This document shows, piece by piece, positions 33,343 through 43,959 of a stretch of 64,000 bases of DNA; position 1 is the stretch's first letter, and each line of letters opens with the position of its first letter. The translations under genes and the position numbers were made by a program. Source of the DNA: Bog-473 sp963704355 (lineage in GTDB: Bacteria > Actinomycetota > Acidimicrobiia > Acidimicrobiales > RAAP-2); the NCBI GenBank assembly GCA_963704355.1, contig OY969891.1:496001-560000 (forward strand), written 5' to 3'. The notes below the pieces were generated by a model. That model saw only the letters and a list, made by a program, of their open reading frames with translations. It made no database searches and had not been told where the DNA came from.

Positions 33343-34014
33343 GTGACCCCCGAACGAAACGACCCGGCGCTCGCCGTCGACGAGCCCCCGGCCGGAGGTG
33401 GAGGGGTCATCGATTCCGACGTCGACGAGCTGCCCTCCGACCCTCCCCCTTCGCCGCCCTCGCGGTGGTTGCGCGAGGGGATCATCATCGTGCTCGTCGC
33501 CATCGTCGCGGCCGTCCTGCTGCGCGCGTTCGTCGTGCAGACCTTCTACATCCCCTCGGGCTCCATGGAGCCGACCCTCCAGGTCGGCGACCGCATCGTC
33601 GTCAACAAGCTCAGCTACGAGATCCATGGCGTCAACCGGGGCGACATCGTCGTCTTCTCCCGGCCGCCGCGTGAAGACTGTGGCGGGCCCGAGGTGAACG
33701 ACCTGGTCAAAAGGGTCATCGGGTTGCCCGGCGAGCTCATCTCGGTCTCCGGGGGCTACGTGTCCATCAACGGGCACCGCCTCGACGAGAGCTGGCTGCC
33801 GGCGTCGGAGCAGGGGACGACGACACCAGGCCCGAGCGGCACCGCGTACAGCCTCAACCAGCCGTACCGGGTGCCGGCCAACGACTACTTCGTGATGGGC
33901 GACAACCGGGGCGACTCGTGCGACAGCCGATGGTGGGGCCCCATCCCCGGCTCGCTCATCGTGGGCAAGGTCGAGCTGCGGGTCTGGCCCGTCTCGGCGA
34001 TCAAGCTTTTCTGA
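33343..34014 (+). CDS. lepB: Signal peptidase I
   Basis: 223 residues from a GTG at 33343. A disordered acidic head leads to one transmembrane helix (about 45-62), so the catalytic domain is outside. The active-site Ser74 lies in PSGSMEPTL and the general base Lys123 in LVKRVIGLPGE; GDNRGDSCDSRWWGPIP near the end is the conserved box E. It cleaves signal peptides from exported proteins such as the repeat and chaplin-like proteins of this window. It is in the opposite direction to and ends 28 bases from gyrA. Confidence 0.93.
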   Translation: MTPERNDPALAVDEPPAGGGGVIDSDVDELPSDPPPSPPSRWLREGIIIVLVAIVAAVLLRAFVVQTFYIPSGSMEPTLQVGDRIVVNKLSYEIHGVNRGDIVVFSRPPREDCGGPEVNDLVKRVIGLPGELISVSGGYVSINGHRLDESWLPASEQGTTTPGPSGTAYSLNQPYRVPANDYFVMGDNRGDSCDSRWWGPIPGSLIVGKVELRVWPVSAIKLF

Positions 34015-34042
34015 CGTCGCCCCGCGTCGGGAGCGGCCGGCC

Positions 34043-36571
<2,529 letters not shown>

Positions 36572-36596
36572 GTCTATTTACTCCTCGTCCGTTCGC

Positions 36597-38560
36597 TCAG
36601 ATGTCGAGGAAGCGGACGTCTTTGGCATTGGTCTGGATGAAGTGGCGGCGCAGCTCGACGTCGTCGCCCATCAGGATGGAGCAGACCTCGTCCGCCAGCG
36701 CCGCCTGCTCGACGTTGACCTGGAGGAGCGACCGCTTGGCGGGGTCCATCGTCGTGTCGCGCAGCTCGCCGAAGTCCATTTCGCCGAGGCCCTTCAGCCG
36801 GTTGAAGTCGTGCTTGTGGTCGGGGTGCTCGGCTAGGAAGGCCGCCTTCGCCGCGTCGTCCTTCAGGTAGATCTTTTCCTTGCCGACCAACGTCGAGTAC
36901 AGCGGCGGCTGCGCCACGTAGACGAACCCGCCCTCGACGAGCGGCTTCATCTGGCGGAAGAAGAACGTCAGCAGCAACGTGCGGATGTGGCTGCCATCGA
37001 CGTCGGCGTCCGCCAGCAGGATCACCTTGTGGTAGCGGATCTTGTCGACGTCGAACTCCTCGAGCAGGCCCGCCCCGATGGCCGAGATCAGCGCCTGGAT
37101 CTCCACGTTCTTCAGCATCTTGTCGATGCGCGCCCGCTCGACGTTGAGGATCTTGCCCCGGATGGGGAGGATCGCCTGGGTCACCGGGTTGCGCGCGTCC
37201 TTGGCCGAGCCGCCCGCGGAGTTCCCCTCGACGATGAAGAGCTCGGACTCGCGCGGGTCACGCGACGAGCAGTCGGCCAGCTTGCCGGGGAGGCCGGCGC
37301 CGTCGAGCGCCGACTTGCGCCGCGTCAGGTCGCGCGCCCCTGCGCGGCGAGGCGCGCCCGCGCCGCCTGCAGCGACTTCTGCACGATCTGGCTCGCCTCG
37401 CGGGGGTTCTCCTCGAGCCATTCGGTCAGCTTCTGGTTCATCGTCCGCTCGGTCAGCGAGCGGATGGACTGATTGCCCAGCTTGGCCTTGGTCTGCCCCT
37501 CGAACTGCGGGTCGCGCAGGCGGACCGAGATGATCGCCGTGAGGCCCTCGCGGATGTCCTCGCCCTTGAGGTTCTCTTCCTTCTCCTTCAACAGGTTCCG
37601 CGCCCGGGCGTAGCGGTTGACCACGTTCGTCAGGGCCTTGGAGAACCCCTCGACGTGCATGCCGCCCTCAATGGTGGAGATCCCGTTGGCGAACGAGTGG
37701 ATGGACTCGTGGTAGCCCGTGTTCCACTGGAGGGCGATCTCGACCTCCTGGCCCTCCTCGCTCTGCTCGAACGACGCGACCTTGCGGAACAGCGACTCCT
37801 TCGACGCGTTCAGATGCTTGACGAAATCGACGATGCCGCCGTTGTACTTGAAGGTGGTCTTGGTGACCGGATCGGTCCGCTCGTCCGCGAAGCGCATCTC
37901 GAGGCCCTTGTTCAAGAAGGCCATGATCTGCATCCGCTCAATCACCGTCTGGGCGCGGAACTCCGTCTCGTCGAAGATGGAGGCGTCGGGCCAGAACGTC
38001 ACCGTGGTGCCGGTGCGCGGCAGGCCGGTGCTGCGATCCTTCGGGGCGGGCCCGGTGGCCGTGATCTTGCGCTTGACCCTGCCCCCCTTTTCGAACTCCG
38101 CCTCCCAGTGCTGGCCGTCGCGGTCCACCTCCAGGACGAGCCGGACCGAGAGGGCGTTCACGACCGACACGCCGACCCCGTGGAGCCCGCCCGAGACCTG
38201 ATAGCCCTTGCCCCCGAACTTGCCGCCGGCGTGCAGGGTCGTGAGCACGATCTCGGCCGCCGACTGCTTGGGGTATTTGGGGTGCGGGCCCACCGGGATG
38301 CCTGCGCCGTCGTCGCTGACCCGTACGCCCCCGTCGGCCAGCAGCGTCACGTCGATCCTGGAGGCGCGGCCGGCCATCGCCTCGTCGACGGAGTTGTCGA
38401 CGACCTCCCACACCAGGTGGTGCAGCCCGGTCGGGCCGGTGGAGCCGATGTACATCCCCGGTCGCTTCCGGACCGCCTCGAGGCCTTCGAGGATGGTGAT
38501 ATCGGCCTCGCCATAGGAGGCGGAAGCCCCGCCCACCGTGTCGTCCACCTTTACTGCCAC
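36597..38560 (-). CDS. gyrB: DNA gyrase subunit B, interrupted by a frameshift
   Basis: Two overlapping frames together make one GyrB of normal length (about 654 residues). The first, 38560 down to a stop at 37325, holds the GHKL ATPase domain (EVVDNSVDEA, DDGAGIP, GGLHGVGVSVVNAL) and transducer domain and ends LAAQGRAT. The second, joining at about 37340 and ending at 36597, resumes with ARDLTRRKSALDGAGLPGKL and holds the TOPRIM domain (VEGNSAGGSA, DADVDG) and C-terminal part. Adding one base in the CCCC run at 37337-37340 restores the family sequence. Since gyrB is essential, an error in the sequence is more likely than a dead gene. EGN in place of the usual EGD is unusual. Start is a GTG. 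Confidence 0.9.
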
Positions 38561-38714
38561 AGGCGCGCCCTTTCAAAACAACGATCTTCGCGGTGCGAAT
38601 CGAATCCCCGAACGATGCCCTCCGGCCTTTCGATGCGAACAAACCATTCTACCCGGAAGAGCGTCGCAATTCGGCACCTAAGAACGGTCTCCGGCGAGGT
38701 CCTGGCCGCGCCGG

Positions 38715-39029
38715 TCACGACCGCTCGACCACCACCTCGAGCCGCTCCAACGCAGTCTGTCCGAGGGCCTCCACACGCGCCAAAATCGGTCCCGCTTGCA
38801 TTCGGGCCCGGGTCGCCCACGCGGGGTGCTCGACCGACACCACGAGTGTGCGCCCGTCGACACGGACCGGACGGACGTGCCCGGCCAGCTCGGCGCCGAC
38901 GATCTCCGTCCACCGCGAGAAGACGGCCTCCATGGTGGCGGGCGAGGCCGACGCGCCCAGACGCCCGAGCACGTGCGGCATCGCCTCCCCGATGCGCCGG
39001 GGGCCGTCGCGGGCGGACCTCCTCCTCAC
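38715..39029 (-). CDS. dciA: DUF721 protein, DciA-like
   Basis: 104 residues from a GTG at 39029 that overlaps the recF stop by four bases (GTGA). The fold pattern matches DUF721/DciA: FSRWTEIVGAELAGHVRPVRVDGRTLVVSVEHPAWATRARM, here split by eye into a helix, WxxIVG, then two strands ending HPAW. DciA loads the replicative helicase in bacteria that lack DnaC. Its place between recF and gyrB is the standard actinobacterial one. The frame is open upstream inside recF but that part is another gene's shadow. The 154-base gap to gyrB shows no further gene. Confidence 0.85.
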   Translation of the reverse strand: MRRRSARDGPRRIGEAMPHVLGRLGASASPATMEAVFSRWTEIVGAELAGHVRPVRVDGRTLVVSVEHPAWATRARMQAGPILARVEALGQTALERLEVVVERS

Positions 39030-40111
39030 CGGCGTTCCAGGGTCTCGACGGCGAGGACCCGGGCGATCTCGATCCCCTGGGGCAGCGGCGCCGCCGTGGT
39101 GAGGATGGCCTGGCCGGCGGGCAGCTCGGCCACCAGGGCGCGCGAGCGGCCGGGGTCGAGCTCGGAGAAGACGTCGTCGAGGAGAAGCGTGGGGACCAGG
39201 TCCGTCTTCGTCCGGACGAGCTGGTGCACGCCGAGGCGCAGAGCGAGTGCGCAGCACCGTTGCTCGCCCTGGGAAGCGTGCGTCCGCGCCTCCCGGCCGT
39301 CGAGGGTGAGGACGAGATCGTCCCGGTGCGGCCCGATGGTGTTGACACCGCGCCGCAGGTCGTCCGCCCGGCACGCCGTGAGCGCGTCGAGCAGGTCACC
39401 GTCCCAGCTGCGCCGGTACTCCAGATGCAAGGCGGCCGGCTCGCCGGCGCCGGCGCCGGCGAGCCGGCCGTAGGTCACGCTGACGGGCGACTCCATTTCG
39501 CCGACGAGGCGCTCGCGCGCGGAGACGAGCACCTTCCCGGCGTCGGCGAGTCGCTGGTCCCACACCTCGAGCGTCGTCACGACCTCAGATTTGGCGCGTC
39601 CGCCGGCCTGTCGAAGCAAGGCCGCCCGCTGACGAAGCACACGCTCGGTGTCGTCGGCCGCGCGGGCCCCCTCCGGGTCGAGCTGGGCCAGGGCGTCGTC
39701 GAGGAGCTCCCGCCTCCCGCGCGGCCCGCCGCTGATGAGCACGAGGTCTTCGGGCGAGAAGACGGTGCACGGCGCAGCACCCGCCAGCGCCTTGCGGCTC
39801 GTCGCCACTTTCTTGTTCACCTGGGTGCGGCTGCGGCCGGCGGGCACGATCTCGGCCTCCACCAGGGTGGGGCTGTTCGCCGCCTCCATCTCGCTCCGGA
39901 TGATCGCCCGCTCGCTGCCGCTGCGGACCAGGGCCTCGAGGGGTGCGCCCCGGAACGAGCGCCGGGTCGCGAGATAGGCGAGCGCCTCGAGCACGCTCGT
40001 CTTTCCGGTGCCGTTCGGGCCCGTGATCACCGTGGTCCCCTCTGGCTCGGGTGTGACGGCGGCCGCGTGGAACACGCGGAAGTCGGCCAGTTCGAGGTGC
40101 CGGATCCCCAC
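39026..40111 (-). CDS. recF: DNA replication/repair protein RecF
   Basis: 361 residues, standard length. The Walker A motif is GPNGTGKTS at 31-39, the ABC-type signature is ASQGEQR, and Walker B is PTLLLDDVFSELD. RecF is an SMC-like ATPase that with RecO and RecR loads RecA on gapped DNA. It starts with a GTG at 40111, 15 bases after the dnaN stop, and its stop overlaps the dciA start, so dnaN-recF-dciA are probably one transcript. Confidence 0.94.
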   Translation of the reverse strand: MGIRHLELADFRVFHAAAVTPEPEGTTVITGPNGTGKTSVLEALAYLATRRSFRGAPLEALVRSGSERAIIRSEMEAANSPTLVEAEIVPAGRSRTQVNKKVATSRKALAGAAPCTVFSPEDLVLISGGPRGRRELLDDALAQLDPEGARAADDTERVLRQRAALLRQAGGRAKSEVVTTLEVWDQRLADAGKVLVSARERLVGEMESPVSVTYGRLAGAGAGEPAALHLEYRRSWDGDLLDALTACRADDLRRGVNTIGPHRDDLVLTLDGREARTHASQGEQRCCALALRLGVHQLVRTKTDLVPTLLLDDVFSELDPGRSRALVAELPAGQAILTTAAPLPQGIEIARVLAVETLERR

Positions 40112-40126
40112 CGCCGTCGTGGTCCC

Positions 40127-41245
40127 TCAGGAAACGCGGACGGGCATCAGGAGGTAGCGGAAGTCGTCGTTCTCGGCCGCGCGCACGGTGGCGGCACGCG
40201 ACGCGTCCGCCGTCTCGACGATGACCTCGTCGCCGGCCACCGCCTCGACGCCGTCGATGAGGTATGCCGGGTTGAACGCGATGACGAGTTCCTCGCCGCT
40301 GTAGTCGCCGTCGACCGCCTCGGCCGCGTCACCCACCTCTTGGCTCTGCACGCTCAGGTCGACGCCTCCCGGGCGCATGGCCAGGCGCACCGGTGTGGTG
40401 TTGTCCCGCACGAGGAGCTGCACGCGACGCAGGGCGGCCAGGAAATTCTCCTTCCCGAGGTGCAGCTGGTTCGGGTAGTGGTCCGGGATCAATTGTTTGT
40501 AGTCCGGATAGCGCCCCTCGAGCAGGCGTGTGCTGATCTGCACGTTGCCCTGCCAGAAGGTGATCTCGTTGCTGCTGGCGGCGACGCCCACGCGGTTGGT
40601 CTCGGCCTGCTCCGAGATCGTGCCGGTTGGCAGGCGCTGGAGTTCCGACAGGGCGCGCGCCGGCACCAGCAGGTCTTCTTCGCCGGGGATGGTGTTCGAC
40701 CCCGGCAGATCCCGCATGGCCATGCGATACGAGTCGGTCGCCACCATGCGGAGCGAGCCATCGACCCGGGACAGGAGCACCCCGGTGAGCAACGGCCGGC
40801 CGTCGTCGTGCGAGGCCGCCCGCACCACCTGGCGCACCGCCTCGGCCAGCGTCGTCTCGGCCAGCTGGGTCGTGGGCTCGCTCGTCTTGCCGACCGGGGG
40901 AAACTCCACGACCGGATAGGTGTGCAACTTGAAGGTCGAGCGCGCCGCCGAGATCGTGATGTGATCCCCGTCGTCCTCGAAGGTCACGGCCCCTGGCTCC
41001 AGTCGCCGCACGATGTCGGTCGACAGGCGGGCCGGAATCACACAATTCCCGTCGTCGATGCCGATCACCTCGTCGGTGACCTGGATCGTGAGGTCCAGGT
41101 CCGTTCCGGTGACGCACAGCGAGTTGCCCGAGCATGACAAGAGCAGGCCCATGAGGACGGGTGAGGAGCCGCCACGTCCTCCGACCGCCCGGCTGGCCGT
41201 GGCGAGCATGTCCACGAGCGCATCACGTTCGGATCTGAACTTCAC
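40127..41245 (-). CDS. dnaN: DNA polymerase III beta sliding clamp
   Basis: 372 residues with the three-domain beta-clamp layout. Recognisable blocks are KFRSERDALVDMLATASRAV at the N-terminus, GVLLSRVDGSLRMVATDSYRMAMRD in domain 2, and RYLLMPVRVS at the C-terminus (the usual form ends with a MPMRL-like motif). The clamp tethers DNA polymerase and many partners. It starts with a GTG at 41245. The oriC gap of 300 bases lies between it and dnaA, and recF follows 15 bases downstream. Confidence 0.95.
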   Translation of the reverse strand: MKFRSERDALVDMLATASRAVGGRGGSSPVLMGLLLSCSGNSLCVTGTDLDLTIQVTDEVIGIDDGNCVIPARLSTDIVRRLEPGAVTFEDDGDHITISAARSTFKLHTYPVVEFPPVGKTSEPTTQLAETTLAEAVRQVVRAASHDDGRPLLTGVLLSRVDGSLRMVATDSYRMAMRDLPGSNTIPGEEDLLVPARALSELQRLPTGTISEQAETNRVGVAASSNEITFWQGNVQISTRLLEGRYPDYKQLIPDHYPNQLHLGKENFLAALRRVQLLVRDNTTPVRLAMRPGGVDLSVQSQEVGDAAEAVDGDYSGEELVIAFNPAYLIDGVEAVAGDEVIVETADASRAATVRAAENDDFRYLLMPVRVS

Positions 41246-41545
41246 CGAGAAGAGTCCTTTCGAGTGGTGTCCCCAGAGCTGATGACAAGAAGGGGGAGAT
41301 ATGTAGTCAGTAAAGGTAATAAGGCCTGTGGACTGTGGATGACATGGTCTGGCCCCTGCGTGACGCCCATCGCAGTGTCCCCATGGTGTTGTGGGAGGTT
41401 TCGGGGAAGGCGCGGGCGAGGGTCTGATGACGGCCGGGCCTGGGGACGGTGGCGCCGTTGATCCCCAAGTGCGAGGCGACCGTCCACAGCCTTTGCCGTC
41501 GGCAAAGCACAGGAGAGTGTGCGCTGCATGCTCGGGGGCCTGGTG
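41246..41545. promoter_or_regulatory. oriC: oriC region between dnaA and dnaN
   Basis: The gap between dnaA and dnaN holds DnaA-box-like sequences: TGTGGACTG (41327-41335) and TGTGGATGA (41334-41342) side by side on the minus strand, and CCGTCCACA (41480-41488) on the plus strand. An AT-richer stretch around 41296-41323 (TAGTCAGTAAAGGTAATAAGG) beside the first pair is the likely unwinding element. The dnaN promoter must also lie here. The position is the standard origin site in actinobacteria, but only three clear boxes are seen. Confidence 0.65.
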
Positions 41546-42940
41546 TCAGGCCGAGCCGGCACGGATCTTCTGGATCAATTCGGTGACTTGTTCGTAGATC
41601 TGGCGTCGTTCTTGCATCTGGCCGGCGATCTTGTCGACGGCGTGGATGACCGTGGTGTGGTCGCGCTTGCCGAAGACGCGCCCGATGGCGGGATAGCTGT
41701 AGTCCGTGAGCTCCCTGGTCAGGTACATGGCGACCTGCCGGGCGGTGACCAGGGGCCGGGTCCGGCTGGGCCCGCACAGCGCCTCGACGGGAAAGCCGTA
41801 GCTCGCTGAGGTGGCCTCGAGGATCATCTGGGGCGAGATGCGCCGGGGCTCGCCGGCGAGCACGAGATCCGAGAGCACGTGCTCGGCCTGGGTGAGCGAG
41901 AGCGGCTCTTTGTTCAGCTTGGCGAAGGCACAGATGCGGATGAGCGCGCCCTCGAGCTCACGGATGTTGTTCTTGACGTGCGACGCGATGAACTCCAACA
42001 CGTCATCGGGCACGTCCTGGTGTTCGCTCAAGCACTTCGAGCGGAGGATGGCCAGCCGCGTCTCGAGGTCGGGCGGGTCGATCTCGGTGATGAGCCCCGA
42101 GAGGAAGCGGCTGCGCAGCCGGTCCTCGAGCGTCTCGATCGACTTGGGCGGGCGGTCCGACGTGAGGACGATCTGCTTGGAGGCGCCCTTGAGGTCGTTG
42201 TAGGTGTGGAAGAACTCTTCCTGCAGTCCCTCTTTGCGCTCCATGAACTGGACGTCGTCGATGAGGAGCACGTCGCAGTCGCGGTAGCGGCGCTTGAAGG
42301 CCAAGGTCGTCGAGGTGCGCAACGAGTCGACGAAGTCGTTCATGAAGGTCTCGGTGGTCACGTAGAGGACCTTGCGCCGCGAATAGTTCTCGGTGACGTA
42401 GTTCCCGATGGCGTGGAGGAGGTGCGTCTTGCCCAGTCCCGAGTCGCCGTAGATGAACAGGGGGTTATAGGAACGGCCGGGCGTCTCCGCCACCGCCTGC
42501 GCGGCGGCGTGGGCCAACCGGTTCGACGATGCGGCGACGAACGTCTCGAACGTGAACTTCGAGTCCAGCTGGACGGCCGGAGACTCCCGGCCGGGCTTTG
42601 CCGCCACCCCGGCGGGCTCACGTTCCGGTTCCGGGTCCAGTTCCGCCGGCAGCCCGAGCACCTCGTCGAAGGACACCGGCACCTCGGCCGGCCCGGGGTC
42701 TTGGACCTCCAGGCGCCCGCGCACCGGCGCCCCGACCTCGTTGGCCAGGGTGTCCTCGATCATCGGGAGGTAGCGCGACTCCACCCGCTCGCGGATCAGC
42801 CCGTTCGGGACGGAGAGTACGAACACGCCGTCGGCGAAGGCCACGGGCTCGATACCCGACAGCCAGAGCTGCCACGTGCTCTCCGACACCTGGTCGCGCA
42901 GCGACCCGCTGCACCTTGTCCAGAGATCCCCAGCCTGCAT
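41546..42940 (-). CDS. dnaA: Chromosomal replication initiator DnaA
   Basis: 464 residues from the ATG at 42940 (MQAGDLWTRC); a GTG at 42943 is equally possible, and the frame is open to 43081. Domain I (1-75) has WQLWLSGIEP. A short acidic linker follows. The AAA+ domain has Walker A GDSGLGKT at 165-172, Walker B VLLIDDVQF, and the arginine-finger box LEDRLRSRF. The DNA-binding domain ends with VFGKRDHTTVIHAVDKI, the signature that reads the DnaA box. It initiates replication at oriC. It is divergent from rpmH across 248 bases in which no further gene is seen. Confidence 0.96.
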   Translation of the reverse strand: MQAGDLWTRCSGSLRDQVSESTWQLWLSGIEPVAFADGVFVLSVPNGLIRERVESRYLPMIEDTLANEVGAPVRGRLEVQDPGPAEVPVSFDEVLGLPAELDPEPEREPAGVAAKPGRESPAVQLDSKFTFETFVAASSNRLAHAAAQAVAETPGRSYNPLFIYGDSGLGKTHLLHAIGNYVTENYSRRKVLYVTTETFMNDFVDSLRTSTTLAFKRRYRDCDVLLIDDVQFMERKEGLQEEFFHTYNDLKGASKQIVLTSDRPPKSIETLEDRLRSRFLSGLITEIDPPDLETRLAILRSKCLSEHQDVPDDVLEFIASHVKNNIRELEGALIRICAFAKLNKEPLSLTQAEHVLSDLVLAGEPRRISPQMILEATSASYGFPVEALCGPSRTRPLVTARQVAMYLTRELTDYSYPAIGRVFGKRDHTTVIHAVDKIAGQMQERRQIYEQVTELIQKIRAGSA

Positions 42941-43188
42941 CACCGCTCTCGCTGAACGCCCCTTCTCCCCCCTCGGCGTCCAGCCACCATGTTCGGAACG
43001 ATCCTCGGTACGGGTAATTGGATGAACGTACACCCCGAGGGCGGATGCGACTAGAGCCGGCCCACAAATCGCGCCTAACATGGGAGGACTCGTCGCCGAC
43101 GGCCGATTCCCGGGAACGGCCGAGGCAAGAACGTTGCGACGGACCCGTTCCCGGTTGCTGCCTGGACGCCGCGAAAGGCTGAATTCAC

Positions 43189-43323
43189 GTGAAGCGCACT
43201 TACCAACCCAACACCCGCAAGCGGGCCAAGACCCACGGTTTCCGCAAGCGGATGTCGACGCGGGCAGGTCGGGCCATCTTGAAGTCGCGCCGGCTCAAGG
43301 GGCGCCACCGTCTCACCGTCTGA
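43189..43323 (+). CDS. rpmH: 50S ribosomal protein L34
   Basis: 44 residues from a GTG at 43189: KRTYQPNTRKRAKTHGFRKR followed by MSTRAGRAILKSRRLKGRHRLTV, the complete, highly basic L34 sequence. It is too short to be noticed in a plain long-frame scan but is unmistakable. L34 sits near the peptidyl-transferase region of the large subunit. It heads the rpmH-rnpA-yidD-yidC-jag run and is divergent from dnaA, as in most bacteria. An AAAGGCTG stretch 10-17 bases upstream is a weak ribosome site. Confidence 0.96.
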   Translation: MKRTYQPNTRKRAKTHGFRKRMSTRAGRAILKSRRLKGRHRLTV

Positions 43324-43330
43324 AGGTCTC

Positions 43331-43690
43331 GTGCCTACCCGGACGGTTGGACGGATCACGAGTCGCGCTGCCTTCGTGGAGCTGCAGCGCTCTCGCTGGC
43401 GCGGCTCGAGTGGGCCGGTCCGTGCCGCGTTCGCGCCGGCCGACGTGAGCGACGCTGGTTTGTTTCCGCAGGTCGGATATGCAATTGGGCGTCAGAGCGG
43501 CACGGCCGTGGTCCGGAACCGCCTGCGCCGGCGTGCCCGTGAGGTGGTCCGCGCCGAGGCCCCGGCGCTGCCGCGGGGCACGTTCCTCGTGCGCGTCGGG
43601 CCGGAGGCGGCCACGCTGAGCCCGGCGGAGTTCCGGGCGGACGTGGCGACGGCGCTCCGGCGGGCCGGACGGGTACCGGTGGGCCGATGA
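43331..43690 (+). CDS. rnpA: Ribonuclease P protein component
   Basis: 119 residues from a GTG at 43331, seven bases after the rpmH stop. The RNase P protein core is seen: R-x-x-FVELQRSRWRG near the start, then VGYAIGRQSGTAVVRNRLRRRARE, where the RNR motif (NRLRRRAREVVR) binds the RNase P RNA. With that RNA it removes 5' leaders from tRNA precursors. Its stop overlaps the yidD ATG (ATGA). Confidence 0.93.
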   Translation: MPTRTVGRITSRAAFVELQRSRWRGSSGPVRAAFAPADVSDAGLFPQVGYAIGRQSGTAVVRNRLRRRAREVVRAEAPALPRGTFLVRVGPEAATLSPAEFRADVATALRRAGRVPVGR

Positions 43691-43959
43691 CGCCGACCGA
43701 AGCCCCCACGAGCCGGTCCGCCCGCGCCGCCGTGGCCGTGGTCACGGCGTATCAGGGCGCCGCCTCCGGGCGGGTGTCACCGTGCCGCTTCTACCCGAGC
43801 TGCTCGAACTACGCCGTCGAGGCGTTCACGGTGCACGGCTTCTGGCGCGGACTGGCCCTCACCGCCAGACGGCTGGTGCGCTGCCGGCCCTTCGGGCCCC
43901 ACGGCGTGGACCTGGTCCCGGTGCTGGTCCACACCCACGAACGGAGCCGTCCGTGCTGA
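43687..43959 (+). CDS. yidD: Membrane protein insertion efficiency factor YidD
   Basis: 90 residues. The family signature SPCRFYPSCSNYAVEAFTVHG is present apart from minor changes: the three cysteines and the FYPSCS core are intact, followed by RLVRCRPFGPHGVDLVP. YidD is a small amphipathic membrane-associated protein that helps YidC-dependent insertion. It starts in an ATGA overlap with rnpA and its end overlaps the yidC start by seven bases. The signature is split here only to keep within the length limit: SPCRFYPSCSNY then AVEAF. Confidence 0.92.
   Translation: MTPTEAPTSRSARAAVAVVTAYQGAASGRVSPCRFYPSCSNYAVEAFTVHGFWRGLALTARRLVRCRPFGPHGVDLVPVLVHTHERSRPC

Noticed and set aside
37655..41137. 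A 1160-codon open frame on the plus strand
   Set aside because: It is antisense to gyrB, dciA, recF and dnaN, all of which are certain, and has shadow-type composition.
42941..43188. A second origin candidate between dnaA and rpmH
   Set aside because: No DnaA-box-like sequence was found in this gap; the boxes are on the dnaN side.
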